64,000 nt of DNA from contig CANMTO010000004.1 of the NCBI GenBank assembly GCA_947500755.1, positions 1-64,000 on the forward strand. Reading direction: 5' to 3'. Below are positions 45,779-54,410 of this stretch, in pieces. Made by a program: the position numbers and the translations under genes. How positions within the stretch are numbered: position 1 is the first letter of the stretch; each line of letters starts with the position of its first letter. The notes below the pieces were generated by a model. The model ran no database searches. It was not told the origin of the DNA and saw nothing but the letters and a program-made list of their open reading frames with translations. The stretch comes from Flavobacteriales bacterium. Its GTDB lineage: Bacteria; Bacteroidota; Bacteroidia; Flavobacteriales_D; Crocinitomicaceae.

Positions 45779-47011
45779 TTACTCCCCAACTGGCAAGCGA
45801 TAATATTGTCCGTTCAAGCAGACGAATGCAAATGAAGTTTGAAGTGAGAAGCTTATGGCGTCCTTCGATGCATTTTGTAGTGTTAGTTCAAGTGCTTTTC
45901 CTGAATAATCCAAGGCTTTGATGTCGCTTTGATTTATATTATTGCCTTCAATGACCCATTGATGTTGATCAAGTGCTTTGATTGAAATGTGTGATTCAAG
46001 GGCTGAAATACCATTTGCTCCAACGCTTATTTGTATCGAATCAATGGCCTGACCGCATGGTCCAGTGACCATACATGTTACCCAATAGGTCCCGTTTGCA
46101 AAGGTATGTGCTACTTGTTCTCCGGTCCCAATTTGATTGTCTCCGAAATCCCACGTGATTTGATCGCAATGGCTGCAGTTCGCTTCAAAAAGATAGCTAC
46201 CGGGAATACCACCCGCTTGTGCGCTAATCGCTACCTCAGTTAAAGAATCCGGATGAGTTAACATCCACGTATCCATACTATCTAGTACCACTAAGTTTGC
46301 AGCATCCACTATGCGTTGAGCCGTTACCGCATCCAGACCTGCCGTGTAGGCTAAATTTGGTGTAATTGCTTTGTGGAATAAGGAAACATAAAAAACAGAG
46401 GCAGCTAAATACGTACCAGCCACCGATGGGTGCGAGCCATCTCCAACATACAACTGAATACTGGGTTGTGTTTCTCGAATATAACGCCATGCTGCACCCA
46501 CTGGACTTACCGAAGCCATGCTTGAATCAGCAATCCGAAGGTAGGCGTCCCGCAAGCGGGCATTCATTTTATGAAAGGTATTGATGCTATCCCATTGAGG
46601 GTCACCAACTTCTCTTCCCCAAGTCATGAAGTAATTCACCTGTGCACAGGAATGATTGGCGTATACAGAATCCGCCAGTTGCATCGCGTATGGAAGAGAC
46701 TGGGTATTCACTTGCTGGTAAGGGAAAGACGGCTCTTGACTTTGTCCTTGAATCACCACATAATCCCATACTTGCGCATTAATTTTTTGATAGGTAACCG
46801 GATCTTGAGCTTGCATCTGAAACGTGAACCCACCGTTAGTTTTTGAATCTACATTCACTTGATCACCCATCGCAGCAGCGAGTTGAACGAATGTGCCAGG
46901 CAGATCATTGGCATAGGTGTAGCTGTTCCCTATAAATAACACATTTAACTGCTGTTGAGCGATTCCAAGCGATGTGATACAAAGGATGACGATTAATAAA
47001 GGCTTTTTCAT
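45779..47011 (-). CDS. Secreted SGNH/GDSL-like hydrolase with PKD domain and T9SS-like tail
   Basis: 410 residues with signal peptide MKKPLLIVILCITSLGIAQ. The SGNH-type domain (~20-250) has the nucleophile block VLFIGNSYTYANDLPG, the VVIQGQSQEP strand and the Asp-His block YVGDGSHPSVAGTYLA, as in the DUF4886-like branch of SGNH esterases. A PKD domain (ITWDFGDNQIGTGE, later FANGTYWVTCMVTG) follows. The last ~70 residues (IKALDYSGKALELTLQN) look like a diverged T9SS type A tail. It is probably a surface carbohydrate esterase, but its substrate is unknown. The start shares a palindromic AT element with the divergent VCBS gene. Confidence 0.78.
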   Translation of the reverse strand: MKKPLLIVILCITSLGIAQQQLNVLFIGNSYTYANDLPGTFVQLAAAMGDQVNVDSKTNGGFTFQMQAQDPVTYQKINAQVWDYVVIQGQSQEPSFPYQQVNTQSLPYAMQLADSVYANHSCAQVNYFMTWGREVGDPQWDSINTFHKMNARLRDAYLRIADSSMASVSPVGAAWRYIRETQPSIQLYVGDGSHPSVAGTYLAASVFYVSLFHKAITPNLAYTAGLDAVTAQRIVDAANLVVLDSMDTWMLTHPDSLTEVAISAQAGGIPGSYLFEANCSHCDQITWDFGDNQIGTGEQVAHTFANGTYWVTCMVTGPCGQAIDSIQISVGANGISALESHISIKALDQHQWVIEGNNINQSDIKALDYSGKALELTLQNASKDAISFSLQTSFAFVCLNGQYYRLPVGE

Positions 47012-47029
47012 ATGCTATTTTTTTCTTCC

Positions 47030-47039
47030 GTAAATTTAC
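47030..47039. promoter_or_regulatory. Palindromic -7-like element between divergent genes
   Basis: GTAAATTTAC reads TAAATTTA on both strands, one base from TAnnTTTG. It lies 18 nt from the minus-strand start (47011) and 3-4 nt from the plus-strand start (47043). It may serve as a shared promoter or an operator. Confidence 0.3.
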
Positions 47040-47042
47040 AAC

Positions 47043-49262
47043 ATGAATCCTTTTGTTTACATCCGATTCTTAGTTTTATCCAGCGTGCTGTTTGCATTGA
47101 ATTCGTATGTGGCTCAATTTCAATTCAATTACAACGATTCTATTTCCGTCATTAAATTAGGGAATACCCTCAAGTTTCCATGGGCAGGAGGCATTAACTA
47201 CGCGCAATTTTCTGAGCTGGATTATGATTACGACGGCGATATGGATTTGATTTTATTAGACCGAAGCAACGACCAAATTCGTGTGTTTGAACATCGGATT
47301 CAAGGAGCCACACATTCCTATAAATTCAATCCCTATGGCGATGTCTTGTTTCCCTCAGATGTGCGTTATCGGATGTTTCTGGCAGATTATAACTTGGATG
47401 GGAAAAATGATTTGTTTACCTATGGAATCGGAGGCGTAAAAGTGTATCGAAATTCCGGCAACAGTGGGGTAGGGTTGCAATGGGTGCTTGAAAAGAACTT
47501 ACTCTATTCGGATTATAACGGCATGTTTATGGGACTCTATGTGAGTTCTGCCGACATTCCTGCCATTGTTGATGTGGACGGAGATTCAGATTTGGATATT
47601 TTAACCTTTTCTATTGCTGGAGATCATGTGGAGTATCACAAGAACATGTCGAAGGAACTCTATGGACATTGCGACAGCTTGATTTATGTGCTTAAAAACA
47701 AATGCTGGGGAGGATTCAGGGAGGAAGTTACTTCGAATGCAATTACCCTGTTCGATCCGGGAAGTTTATGCACTTCGGGAAATGTACCCAATCCGCAATT
47801 ACCGGTAATCACTAAACCCGAAGAAGTAGAAAAAGCACATGCCGGGTCCACCTTGTTGGCGCTTGATTTAGACAACAGTGGCGTGCTTGATTTATTGATT
47901 GGAGATGTTGCCTATGGAAATTTAAACAAGTTGATGAATGGTGGAACTAATCCGAATACGAATTCGCAGATGGTCTCAGTAGACCCCAATTTCCCTTCAA
48001 ACTCGGTGTCCTTAGACCTGAAATTGTTTCCTGGTGCTTTTTATTTGGACGTGGATTTTGATGGCAAAAAGGATTTGCTCTGTAGTCCAAATGCTAAGGG
48101 CACCTCAGAAAATGAAAAAAGCGTATGGAAATATAAAAATCAAGGTTCGGTATCTGTTCCGAATTTTATTTTCGAAACCGATGCGTTCATGCAGCGCGAT
48201 ATGATTGAACATGGCATTGGTTCCGTTCCGGTGTTTGCAGATGTAACCAATGATGGCCTGCCTGATTTGTTTGTTGCTAATTATTTTGCATACAAACAGA
48301 CGCTATTAACCGAATCACGCATCGCGTATTATAAAAATACGGGTTCCCTCGCAAATCCGGTGTTCACCTTTGTAGACGATGATTTTTTAAACTTAAGCCA
48401 AGCGAATCTTGGGTTTCGAATCATGCCAACCTTTGGAGATTTAACAGGGGATGGAAGGCCTGAATTAATCGTAGGATTGGAGGATGGTACCTTGCGGTAT
48501 TATCCAAATCAAAGTACAGGCGCTTCTCCGGTTTTTGGGGCAGCTCAAACCCAATATCAAGGCATAGATGTCGGACAGCTCGCAGCACCACAATTATTCG
48601 ATTTAAACAAGGACGCGTTGTTGGATTTAGTCATCGGTGAAAAAACAGGGACTCTGCAGTATTTCCAAAATACGGGTACTTCAGCGGTTCCAACGCTTAC
48701 CCTAGTGGATCCAACCCTCGGGGGTATTGACATCGTGACCGCTACTCCGGATGGATTTCCCCAACCGCATTTTTTTAGATGGCAGGATACTACATATTTA
48801 ATGATTGGGGGATACGACGGAAAAATCCGGTTTTATGACAGCATCGATAATCACCTAAACGATACCTTTAACTTGCGTGCCTTTCCTTTTCTTGGACTAG
48901 AAGCTGGTTCCTTTTCCGCAGTTGCATTGGATGATATCGATCACGACGGTCGCTTAGATCTATACGTTGGACAAGATTTAGGAGGGATTTTTCGATTAGA
49001 ACACGAAGCAGGAAGTAATTTAAGTCAAACCGAGTTACCTGATCCTACCATTACCTTGTACCCGAATCCTACTCGGAATGATATTACGGTTAAAGCATCG
49101 GTGAATTTGGGTAGAATTACCTTGCTTGATCTTTCAGGAAAATGCATACTGGATTACACCTGTAATTCTATGGACTGCACTTTACCCTTAACGGATGTTA
49201 AACAGGGTATTTACCTGTTATATCATGAAGGAAAACCGATGGGAAGAATCGTGAAGCTTTAG
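47043..49262 (+). CDS. Secreted VCBS/FG-GAP repeat protein with T9SS tail
   Basis: 739 residues; the N-terminal hydrophobic segment FLVLSSVLFALNSYVAQ acts as signal peptide. Repeated acidic calcium-binding loops mark an FG-GAP/VCBS beta-propeller: DYDYDGDMDLIL, DYNLDGKNDLFTYG, DVDGDSDLDILTF, DVDFDGKKDLLC, DLTGDGRPELIVG and DIDHDGRLDLYVG. The C-terminus (ITLYPNPTRNDITVKAS, then KQGIYLLYHEGK) is a T9SS type A sorting domain. Such proteins are surface or matrix binding proteins; no enzyme domain is visible. Confidence 0.88.
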   Translation: MNPFVYIRFLVLSSVLFALNSYVAQFQFNYNDSISVIKLGNTLKFPWAGGINYAQFSELDYDYDGDMDLILLDRSNDQIRVFEHRIQGATHSYKFNPYGDVLFPSDVRYRMFLADYNLDGKNDLFTYGIGGVKVYRNSGNSGVGLQWVLEKNLLYSDYNGMFMGLYVSSADIPAIVDVDGDSDLDILTFSIAGDHVEYHKNMSKELYGHCDSLIYVLKNKCWGGFREEVTSNAITLFDPGSLCTSGNVPNPQLPVITKPEEVEKAHAGSTLLALDLDNSGVLDLLIGDVAYGNLNKLMNGGTNPNTNSQMVSVDPNFPSNSVSLDLKLFPGAFYLDVDFDGKKDLLCSPNAKGTSENEKSVWKYKNQGSVSVPNFIFETDAFMQRDMIEHGIGSVPVFADVTNDGLPDLFVANYFAYKQTLLTESRIAYYKNTGSLANPVFTFVDDDFLNLSQANLGFRIMPTFGDLTGDGRPELIVGLEDGTLRYYPNQSTGASPVFGAAQTQYQGIDVGQLAAPQLFDLNKDALLDLVIGEKTGTLQYFQNTGTSAVPTLTLVDPTLGGIDIVTATPDGFPQPHFFRWQDTTYLMIGGYDGKIRFYDSIDNHLNDTFNLRAFPFLGLEAGSFSAVALDDIDHDGRLDLYVGQDLGGIFRLEHEAGSNLSQTELPDPTITLYPNPTRNDITVKASVNLGRITLLDLSGKCILDYTCNSMDCTLPLTDVKQGIYLLYHEGKPMGRIVKL

Positions 49263-49278
49263 TGGATTTTATGTGAAA

Positions 49279-49887
49279 TTACTTCACCGAAATCCGATAC
49301 ATTTCTTGTCCATTCAAGGTGCCTACTAATTCATCGCCTATGGCAATCGGACCAACACCTGCAGGGGTTCCAGTAAAGATTAAATCTCCGGTTTTTAGCG
49401 TGATGAATTTTGAGATGTACGCAATGATTTGGTCGATGTTAAATAACATCATGGTTGGATTCGCATGCTGTTTGAGTAGACCATTTTGATGAAACTCAAA
49501 CGATAAGGTGTCAAATGCTTCAGGGGTGATTGGAATCCATTGGGATGAAACCACCGCGCTTTGGTCAAAGGCTTTAGCAATTTCCCATGGCAGCCCTTTG
49601 GCCTTGCATTCAGCTTGCAGATCTCGGGCGGTAAAATCAATTCCTAGGCCAACACTGCTATAGTATTTGTGCGCGAAAGCCTGGTCGATGTGTTTGCCTA
49701 CACGATCGATCTTCACCACTAATTCACATTCATAATGGATTTCATTGGTAAATCCAGGAAAATAAAAGACATCATCTTTTAAGACTGCGGTATCTGGTTT
49801 CATGAAGAATACTGGGGCACTGGGAACTTCCGCGTTCATCTCGGCCGCATGATCCGCATAGTTTCGTCCAATACAAATGATTTTCAT
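49279..49887 (-). CDS. Fumarylacetoacetate hydrolase (FAH) family protein
   Basis: 202 residues, the compact YcgM/FAHD1 type. Metal ligands are visible in IHYECELVVKI (E-x-E) and in GLGIDFTARDLQAECK (Asp). MKIICIGRNYADHAAEM is the usual N-terminus and FTGTPAGVGPI the conserved C-terminal loop. Members act as acylpyruvase or oxaloacetate decarboxylase; the exact reaction is unknown. The start overlaps the stop of the exonuclease gene by 4 bp, so it is the last gene of a three-gene overlapping set. Confidence 0.9.
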   Translation of the reverse strand: MKIICIGRNYADHAAEMNAEVPSAPVFFMKPDTAVLKDDVFYFPGFTNEIHYECELVVKIDRVGKHIDQAFAHKYYSSVGLGIDFTARDLQAECKAKGLPWEIAKAFDQSAVVSSQWIPITPEAFDTLSFEFHQNGLLKQHANPTMMLFNIDQIIAYISKFITLKTGDLIFTGTPAGVGPIAIGDELVGTLNGQEMYRISVK

Positions 49888-50726
49888 TTTTTATTGAATT
49901 TCGAGGAAAGTTGGTTGAGTTTATCTTGAAACCCAGCCTCCTTGGTGTTTTCTTTAAGCGCTTTCAAGCGGTTCACTTCTGCACGCAAGCAATCTTTGGT
50001 TTGAAATGGGAAATCCGCATCTAACATCCAACCGTAATATCCGGGTTCTAATTTCATGACCGCTTCAATCGTTTTCCCCTTGTGCTTACCAAAGTTATAC
50101 ATGATTTCACCTGCTTGATTCTTGGCCAACCTTCCTGCAAAATCTACAGCGCCCAGGGGGCTGTTGCTTGAAAATGCGGCGAGGGCGGGTACTTCGGGGG
50201 AAAGCTGTTCGTAACGGGATAGTTGCGCAAGAAATACATCCAAGGTTACTTCTGTGTCGTACAAGGCGTCGTGTGCATTCTCCATGGGTTTACCGCAGTA
50301 AAACTGATAGGCGGCGGATAGGGTACGCTGTTCCATTTTATGGAATATATTCTGTACATCCACAAAATTTCTACCCTCCATTGGAAAGGGATGACCAACG
50401 CGATAAAATTCCTCTACCATGAATGGAATATCGAATTTGTTTGAATTATAGCCTGCTAAATCGGCATCACCCATGAAGGCAATGATTTCAGCCGCAACCT
50501 CGGCTAATTTAGGGGCATCTTGCACCATCTCATTACTAATTCCATGAATGGCAGTAATCTCTTCAGGAATATGAATTTCAGGGTTGACGATATAATTACG
50601 GGATTCGCGACTTCCATCAGGAAATAAGGTCACGGCAGCTAGCTGCACAATTCGGTCCTTAGTAAGTTGTGTACCTGTCGTTTCTAGGTCGAAAAAACAC
50701 AAGGGCTTAGAGAGCGATAAGCGCAT
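49884..50726 (-). CDS. DnaQ-like 3'-5' exonuclease (DEDDh)
   Basis: 280 residues. The DEDDh core shows motif I CFFDLETTG, motif II LAGYNSNKFDIPFM and motif III ENAHDALYDTEVT. The C-terminal ~75 residues (MYNFGKHKGKTIEAVMKLEP, GYYGWMLDADFP) match the short domain found behind exonuclease X / epsilon-like proteins in Bacteroidota. It may be a proofreading subunit or a stand-alone repair nuclease. Its ATG shares one base with the preceding stop (TAATG) and its end overlaps the FAH gene by 4 bp, so all three are co-translated. Confidence 0.88.
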   Translation of the reverse strand: MRLSLSKPLCFFDLETTGTQLTKDRIVQLAAVTLFPDGSRESRNYIVNPEIHIPEEITAIHGISNEMVQDAPKLAEVAAEIIAFMGDADLAGYNSNKFDIPFMVEEFYRVGHPFPMEGRNFVDVQNIFHKMEQRTLSAAYQFYCGKPMENAHDALYDTEVTLDVFLAQLSRYEQLSPEVPALAAFSSNSPLGAVDFAGRLAKNQAGEIMYNFGKHKGKTIEAVMKLEPGYYGWMLDADFPFQTKDCLRAEVNRLKALKENTKEAGFQDKLNQLSSKFNKK

Positions 50727-53014
50727 TATTTCATGATAATGAACTCTGTACGACGGTTAGCCAAATGATCGGCATCTGAACAACTAACTCCGTCTCCACA
50801 TGGTTTTAGTAATTCGCTTTCACCAAATCCTTTCGCCGAAATACGCTCAGGGTTAACAACAAAAGATTTAATATAATTCATGGCCGTTTTAGCGCGCATG
50901 TCTGAAAGCCACTGATTGTAAATAGCTGGTCCGCGGCTGTCTGTATGCGAACGGATTTCAATATTCAAACTTGGGTTATCATTCATAACCTTGATAACCT
51001 CTTTCAATTTGTTTTTCGAGAAATCAGTGAGGTAATAGCGGTCAAATTGATAATTAACCATGTACGGACCTATGAATCCTTTTTGAGTAGCCTCTAATTT
51101 GAAGTTCACGGTAACCACGGAGTCTTCCAATAAATCGGTATTCACGTTGGAAGATGCATTTAAGTAGCCTTCAGCACCCGCCTTTAATTCTCCCGCAATG
51201 TGCGACTCATATTCGTAGGAGGCGATCAGTTCGCTTCGGTACATACCATTCGCCCCACTTATTGCCGTGGCCGTTTTCCCGTCAATGGATAAATTAACTG
51301 AGGCATTTGCAATTGGAGCCCCACTTTGTATGTCCACCACAACCCCTTTAATTTCATAGGTAGGGAAAGGAATAATTTTAGAATCCTCATCAATGATCAG
51401 AACTTTTTTATTAATGATTTCAAACGATGCATCACATGTGGTACTGAATCGGTTGGTGTAAGGCTTGTTGGTCAACGGCCCATAGTAATATGCGAGTTCA
51501 TATTCCTTACATTTTTCTAACGAAGCAACAAATACCCCATCGCGCATTCTTGGAGAAAGCAAGGTTTCTGTGGAATTTGCACAATTGGTGCATTTCAGGG
51601 TAATATATGATTGTTCAGGAATTGGATTTCTTTTCGTATTGATGATTCTTCCGTCAAGCATCGCAATGGAAGAAGGGGTTTCGTTTGGACTCACTTGGTA
51701 GATATCATACATACCCATAGCGCTCACACGATTGGAACTTACGTATCCAGTAATTCCATCGCCAGTAACACTAAAATACACCTCATCTGAGAATGAATTC
51801 ACTGCGGTACCTAGATTTGTGGGTTTTGACCACATGCCATTTTCATCTTTGGAAGATTTGAATATGTCATAACCGCCAATACTTTGCGCATTGTTCGAAG
51901 CAAAATAAAGTGTTTTTCCATCAAAAGAAATAAATGGAGCCATTTCATCCGCTTCTGAATTAATCATGGCCATGTTTTTTACTTCAGACCACGTTTCGCC
52001 ATTTTTCTCGCAAACAAAAAGATCCCAGCCACCTTTTCCGCTCATGGCATTGGAAACGAAATAGGCATATTTACCATCTTGGCTTACGCTAAGCTGCATG
52101 TTGAACGGAGCAGATTTTTCTTTACCGTTATCCACGCTCAGTTTCACCGGTTTTGAGGGAGAAAAAATACCGTTCGTTAATTCAGTAACGAACACATTCG
52201 GATTATTCCAACTGGAGTAGTAGAGTACGCGTTCATTTGAACTGATTCCACTGATGAGTTCGTCAATTTTTACTTCATTGACCGGAAACCCAGAGACCTC
52301 AGACCAATTCCCTTGTCGATCCATGCTGGTTTGATAAACATTTGCAGGTAATACATTAAACATAGGTTCTACATAGGCAGCAGAGCCGTTATCGCTCAAG
52401 GGTTTCGCAGAGGAAAACAGTAAGGATTTTCCATCCGGAGTAATGAAGGCTCCCGATTCATTGTATGGCGTATTGACAGAAGTCAACGCGATGCCTGCTT
52501 CTGGGGAATTGCTTAATTTTTTGGCGGTATTGATTTGACTTACTCGAATCTCAGCCATTGGGATTAATGTGGACCCTTTCTGTGTTTCTGACAAAAACTG
52601 ATTGTAAAAGCCTAAAGCTTTATCTAAATTCCCTATGCGGTGATGGCATATTCCCAAGTAGAAAAACACATCTTTCGGAGCGCTAGTTTCTTTTGGGGAG
52701 TAAATGTCATAATTTATTTCTGTTTTGGCTGAAGCTAATTCAAGGTGCTTAAGCGCTAATTCAGGCGATTTATTCATTCCTAGAAGAATAAATCCTTTGC
52801 GGTAATTGTAATTGCCATTTTTTGGCTGAAAAGTCAATAGCTTATCCGTTACTAAATCGGCATAATGATAAAAATTTTCTTGAAGAAATCGCGAACACTC
52901 TGTAACAAGCTGAGGTTCTTCGGTAGATTTTATCATGGTTTTAACTTCAACCTCGTTCATCTGTGCGAATACTTGAAGGCTAAGAATGGAAAAAATAATA
53001 CTTAATTTTTTCAT
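50726..53014 (-). CDS. TPR / beta-propeller / OmpA-family outer-membrane protein (PorE-like layout)
   Basis: 762 residues with signal peptide MKKLSIIFSILSLQVFAQ and no lipobox. N-terminal TPR-like helices (~25-170; LGICHHRIGNLDKALGFYNQ) precede a PD40 propeller (~185-430; TPDGKSLLFSSAKPL, FDGKTLYFASNNA, FSDEVYFSVTGDG), a carboxypeptidase-like regulatory domain (~550-635; VDIQSGAPIANASVNLSIDG) and an OmpA peptidoglycan-binding domain (~650-762; IEIRSHTDSRG, RISAKGFGESE, LANRRTEFI). The layout equals PorE, which anchors the T9SS to peptidoglycan in Porphyromonas, but PorE is a lipoprotein and Bacteroidota have many paralogues, so that role is only possible. Confidence 0.82.
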   Translation of the reverse strand: MKKLSIIFSILSLQVFAQMNEVEVKTMIKSTEEPQLVTECSRFLQENFYHYADLVTDKLLTFQPKNGNYNYRKGFILLGMNKSPELALKHLELASAKTEINYDIYSPKETSAPKDVFFYLGICHHRIGNLDKALGFYNQFLSETQKGSTLIPMAEIRVSQINTAKKLSNSPEAGIALTSVNTPYNESGAFITPDGKSLLFSSAKPLSDNGSAAYVEPMFNVLPANVYQTSMDRQGNWSEVSGFPVNEVKIDELISGISSNERVLYYSSWNNPNVFVTELTNGIFSPSKPVKLSVDNGKEKSAPFNMQLSVSQDGKYAYFVSNAMSGKGGWDLFVCEKNGETWSEVKNMAMINSEADEMAPFISFDGKTLYFASNNAQSIGGYDIFKSSKDENGMWSKPTNLGTAVNSFSDEVYFSVTGDGITGYVSSNRVSAMGMYDIYQVSPNETPSSIAMLDGRIINTKRNPIPEQSYITLKCTNCANSTETLLSPRMRDGVFVASLEKCKEYELAYYYGPLTNKPYTNRFSTTCDASFEIINKKVLIIDEDSKIIPFPTYEIKGVVVDIQSGAPIANASVNLSIDGKTATAISGANGMYRSELIASYEYESHIAGELKAGAEGYLNASSNVNTDLLEDSVVTVNFKLEATQKGFIGPYMVNYQFDRYYLTDFSKNKLKEVIKVMNDNPSLNIEIRSHTDSRGPAIYNQWLSDMRAKTAMNYIKSFVVNPERISAKGFGESELLKPCGDGVSCSDADHLANRRTEFIIMK

Positions 53015-53044
53015 AAAGCGGTAGTTTTGAGAGGATTAATTTAA

Positions 53045-54352
53045 TTAAAATTTGCGATCAATATCAAATTGTTCGAGGTAATCTGCAACACGTCGCACGA
53101 ATTGACCGCCCAAGGCACCATCAACTACGCGGTGATCGTAGGAGTGGGAAAGATACATTTTCTGACGGATACCAATAAAATCACCTTCAGGGGTTTCAAT
53201 AACGGCCGGAACTTTACGAATAGCCCCCAAGGCTAAAATAGCCACTTGCGGTTGGTTAATAATTGGGGTCCCCATTATATTTCCGAAGGTACCAACATTT
53301 GTAATGGTGTAGGTGCCGCCTTGTATATCTTCAGGCTTTAATTTATTATTTCGCGCATTATTGGCCAATTCATTGACTGCTTTCGTGAGTCCAACCAGAT
53401 TCAAACGATCGGCATTTTTAATCACGGGGACGATTAAATTTCCTGAAGGCAGTGCGGTAGCCATACCGATATTGATGTCTTTTTTCTTGATGATGGTGGT
53501 TCCGTTAACAGATACATTTATCATGGGGAAATCCTGAATTGCTCGAACAACCGCTTCAATGAAAATAGGAGTGAAGGTAATATTCTCTCCTTCACGAGCA
53601 GAAAATTCTTTCTTCACCTTATTTCTCCAATGTACAAGGTTGGTTACATCCGCCTCCACAAAAGAAGTGACATGCGGGGAAACATTCTTTGACATCACCA
53701 TGTGATCTGCAATCAGCTTTCGCATGCGATCCATTTCGATGATTTCATCCGTTCCAGATGCTAGAACAGGAACAGGTGCTGGTTTTTGTTCAATCGGCTT
53801 AGGTGCTGCAACACCAGGCGTTTCAACTACAGCTGCTTGATTACTTCGTCCTGAAATATGTGCTAAAATATCTTTTTTTGTTACTCTTCCCTCGGAACCC
53901 GTACCCAAAATGCTATCTAATTCTGCTTGACTTAGGCTTTCCTGTGATGCGATGCTCTTAACGAGTGGTGAGTAAAATCGATTGGAAGAACTTACCACTG
54001 TGGTAGGTACAGCACTTGCAACCGGAGTATTTACAGTCGCTGTTTCCTTGGCATGAACAGGTTCTTTTTCAATGGTTTGCGTGTTATCTTTCGGTGCAGC
54101 GCTATCTGATCCGTCGGTAGAAAGAATGGCGATTACATCCCCAACTTGAGCAACTTCATCCTTTTGAAACAATTGTTTGATCAAGATTCCTGCAGCTTCA
54201 GAAGGGAGTTCATTATCTACTTTGTCGGTTGCAACTTCCACAAGCGCTTCATCCATGGCTACGGAATCTCCAACATTTTTTAACCAATTTGTAATCGTTG
54301 CTTCTGTAACACTTTCCCCCATTTTGGGTAAACGAATCTCTATTTCTGCCAT
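53045..54352 (-). CDS. Lipoyl-dependent 2-oxo acid dehydrogenase E2 acyltransferase
   Basis: 435 residues. An N-terminal lipoyl domain (LPKMGESVTEATITNWLK) has the lipoylated Lys in EVATDKVDNELPS. A linker rich in Ala/Pro/Thr is followed by an E3-binding domain (FYSPLVKSIASQESLSQAEL) and the acyltransferase core, whose active site is YLSHSYDHRVVDGALGG. It transfers an acyl group to CoA in a branched-chain, pyruvate or oxoglutarate dehydrogenase complex. The partner E1 and E3 genes are not in the window, so substrate choice stays open. Confidence 0.92.
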   Translation of the reverse strand: MAEIEIRLPKMGESVTEATITNWLKNVGDSVAMDEALVEVATDKVDNELPSEAAGILIKQLFQKDEVAQVGDVIAILSTDGSDSAAPKDNTQTIEKEPVHAKETATVNTPVASAVPTTVVSSSNRFYSPLVKSIASQESLSQAELDSILGTGSEGRVTKKDILAHISGRSNQAAVVETPGVAAPKPIEQKPAPVPVLASGTDEIIEMDRMRKLIADHMVMSKNVSPHVTSFVEADVTNLVHWRNKVKKEFSAREGENITFTPIFIEAVVRAIQDFPMINVSVNGTTIIKKKDINIGMATALPSGNLIVPVIKNADRLNLVGLTKAVNELANNARNNKLKPEDIQGGTYTITNVGTFGNIMGTPIINQPQVAILALGAIRKVPAVIETPEGDFIGIRQKMYLSHSYDHRVVDGALGGQFVRRVADYLEQFDIDRKF

Positions 54353-54372
54353 ATTTGTCTGCTAAGATGGTG

Positions 54373-54380
54373 CAAAGGTA
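54373..54380 (-). promoter_or_regulatory. -7 promoter element of the E2 gene
   Basis: TACCTTTG on the minus strand, a full match to TAnnTTTG, ends 20 nt before the ATG at 54352. Confidence 0.55.
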
Positions 54381-54410
54381 TGAAAAAGGGTTTAAAATTC
54401 GTGGGTATTT

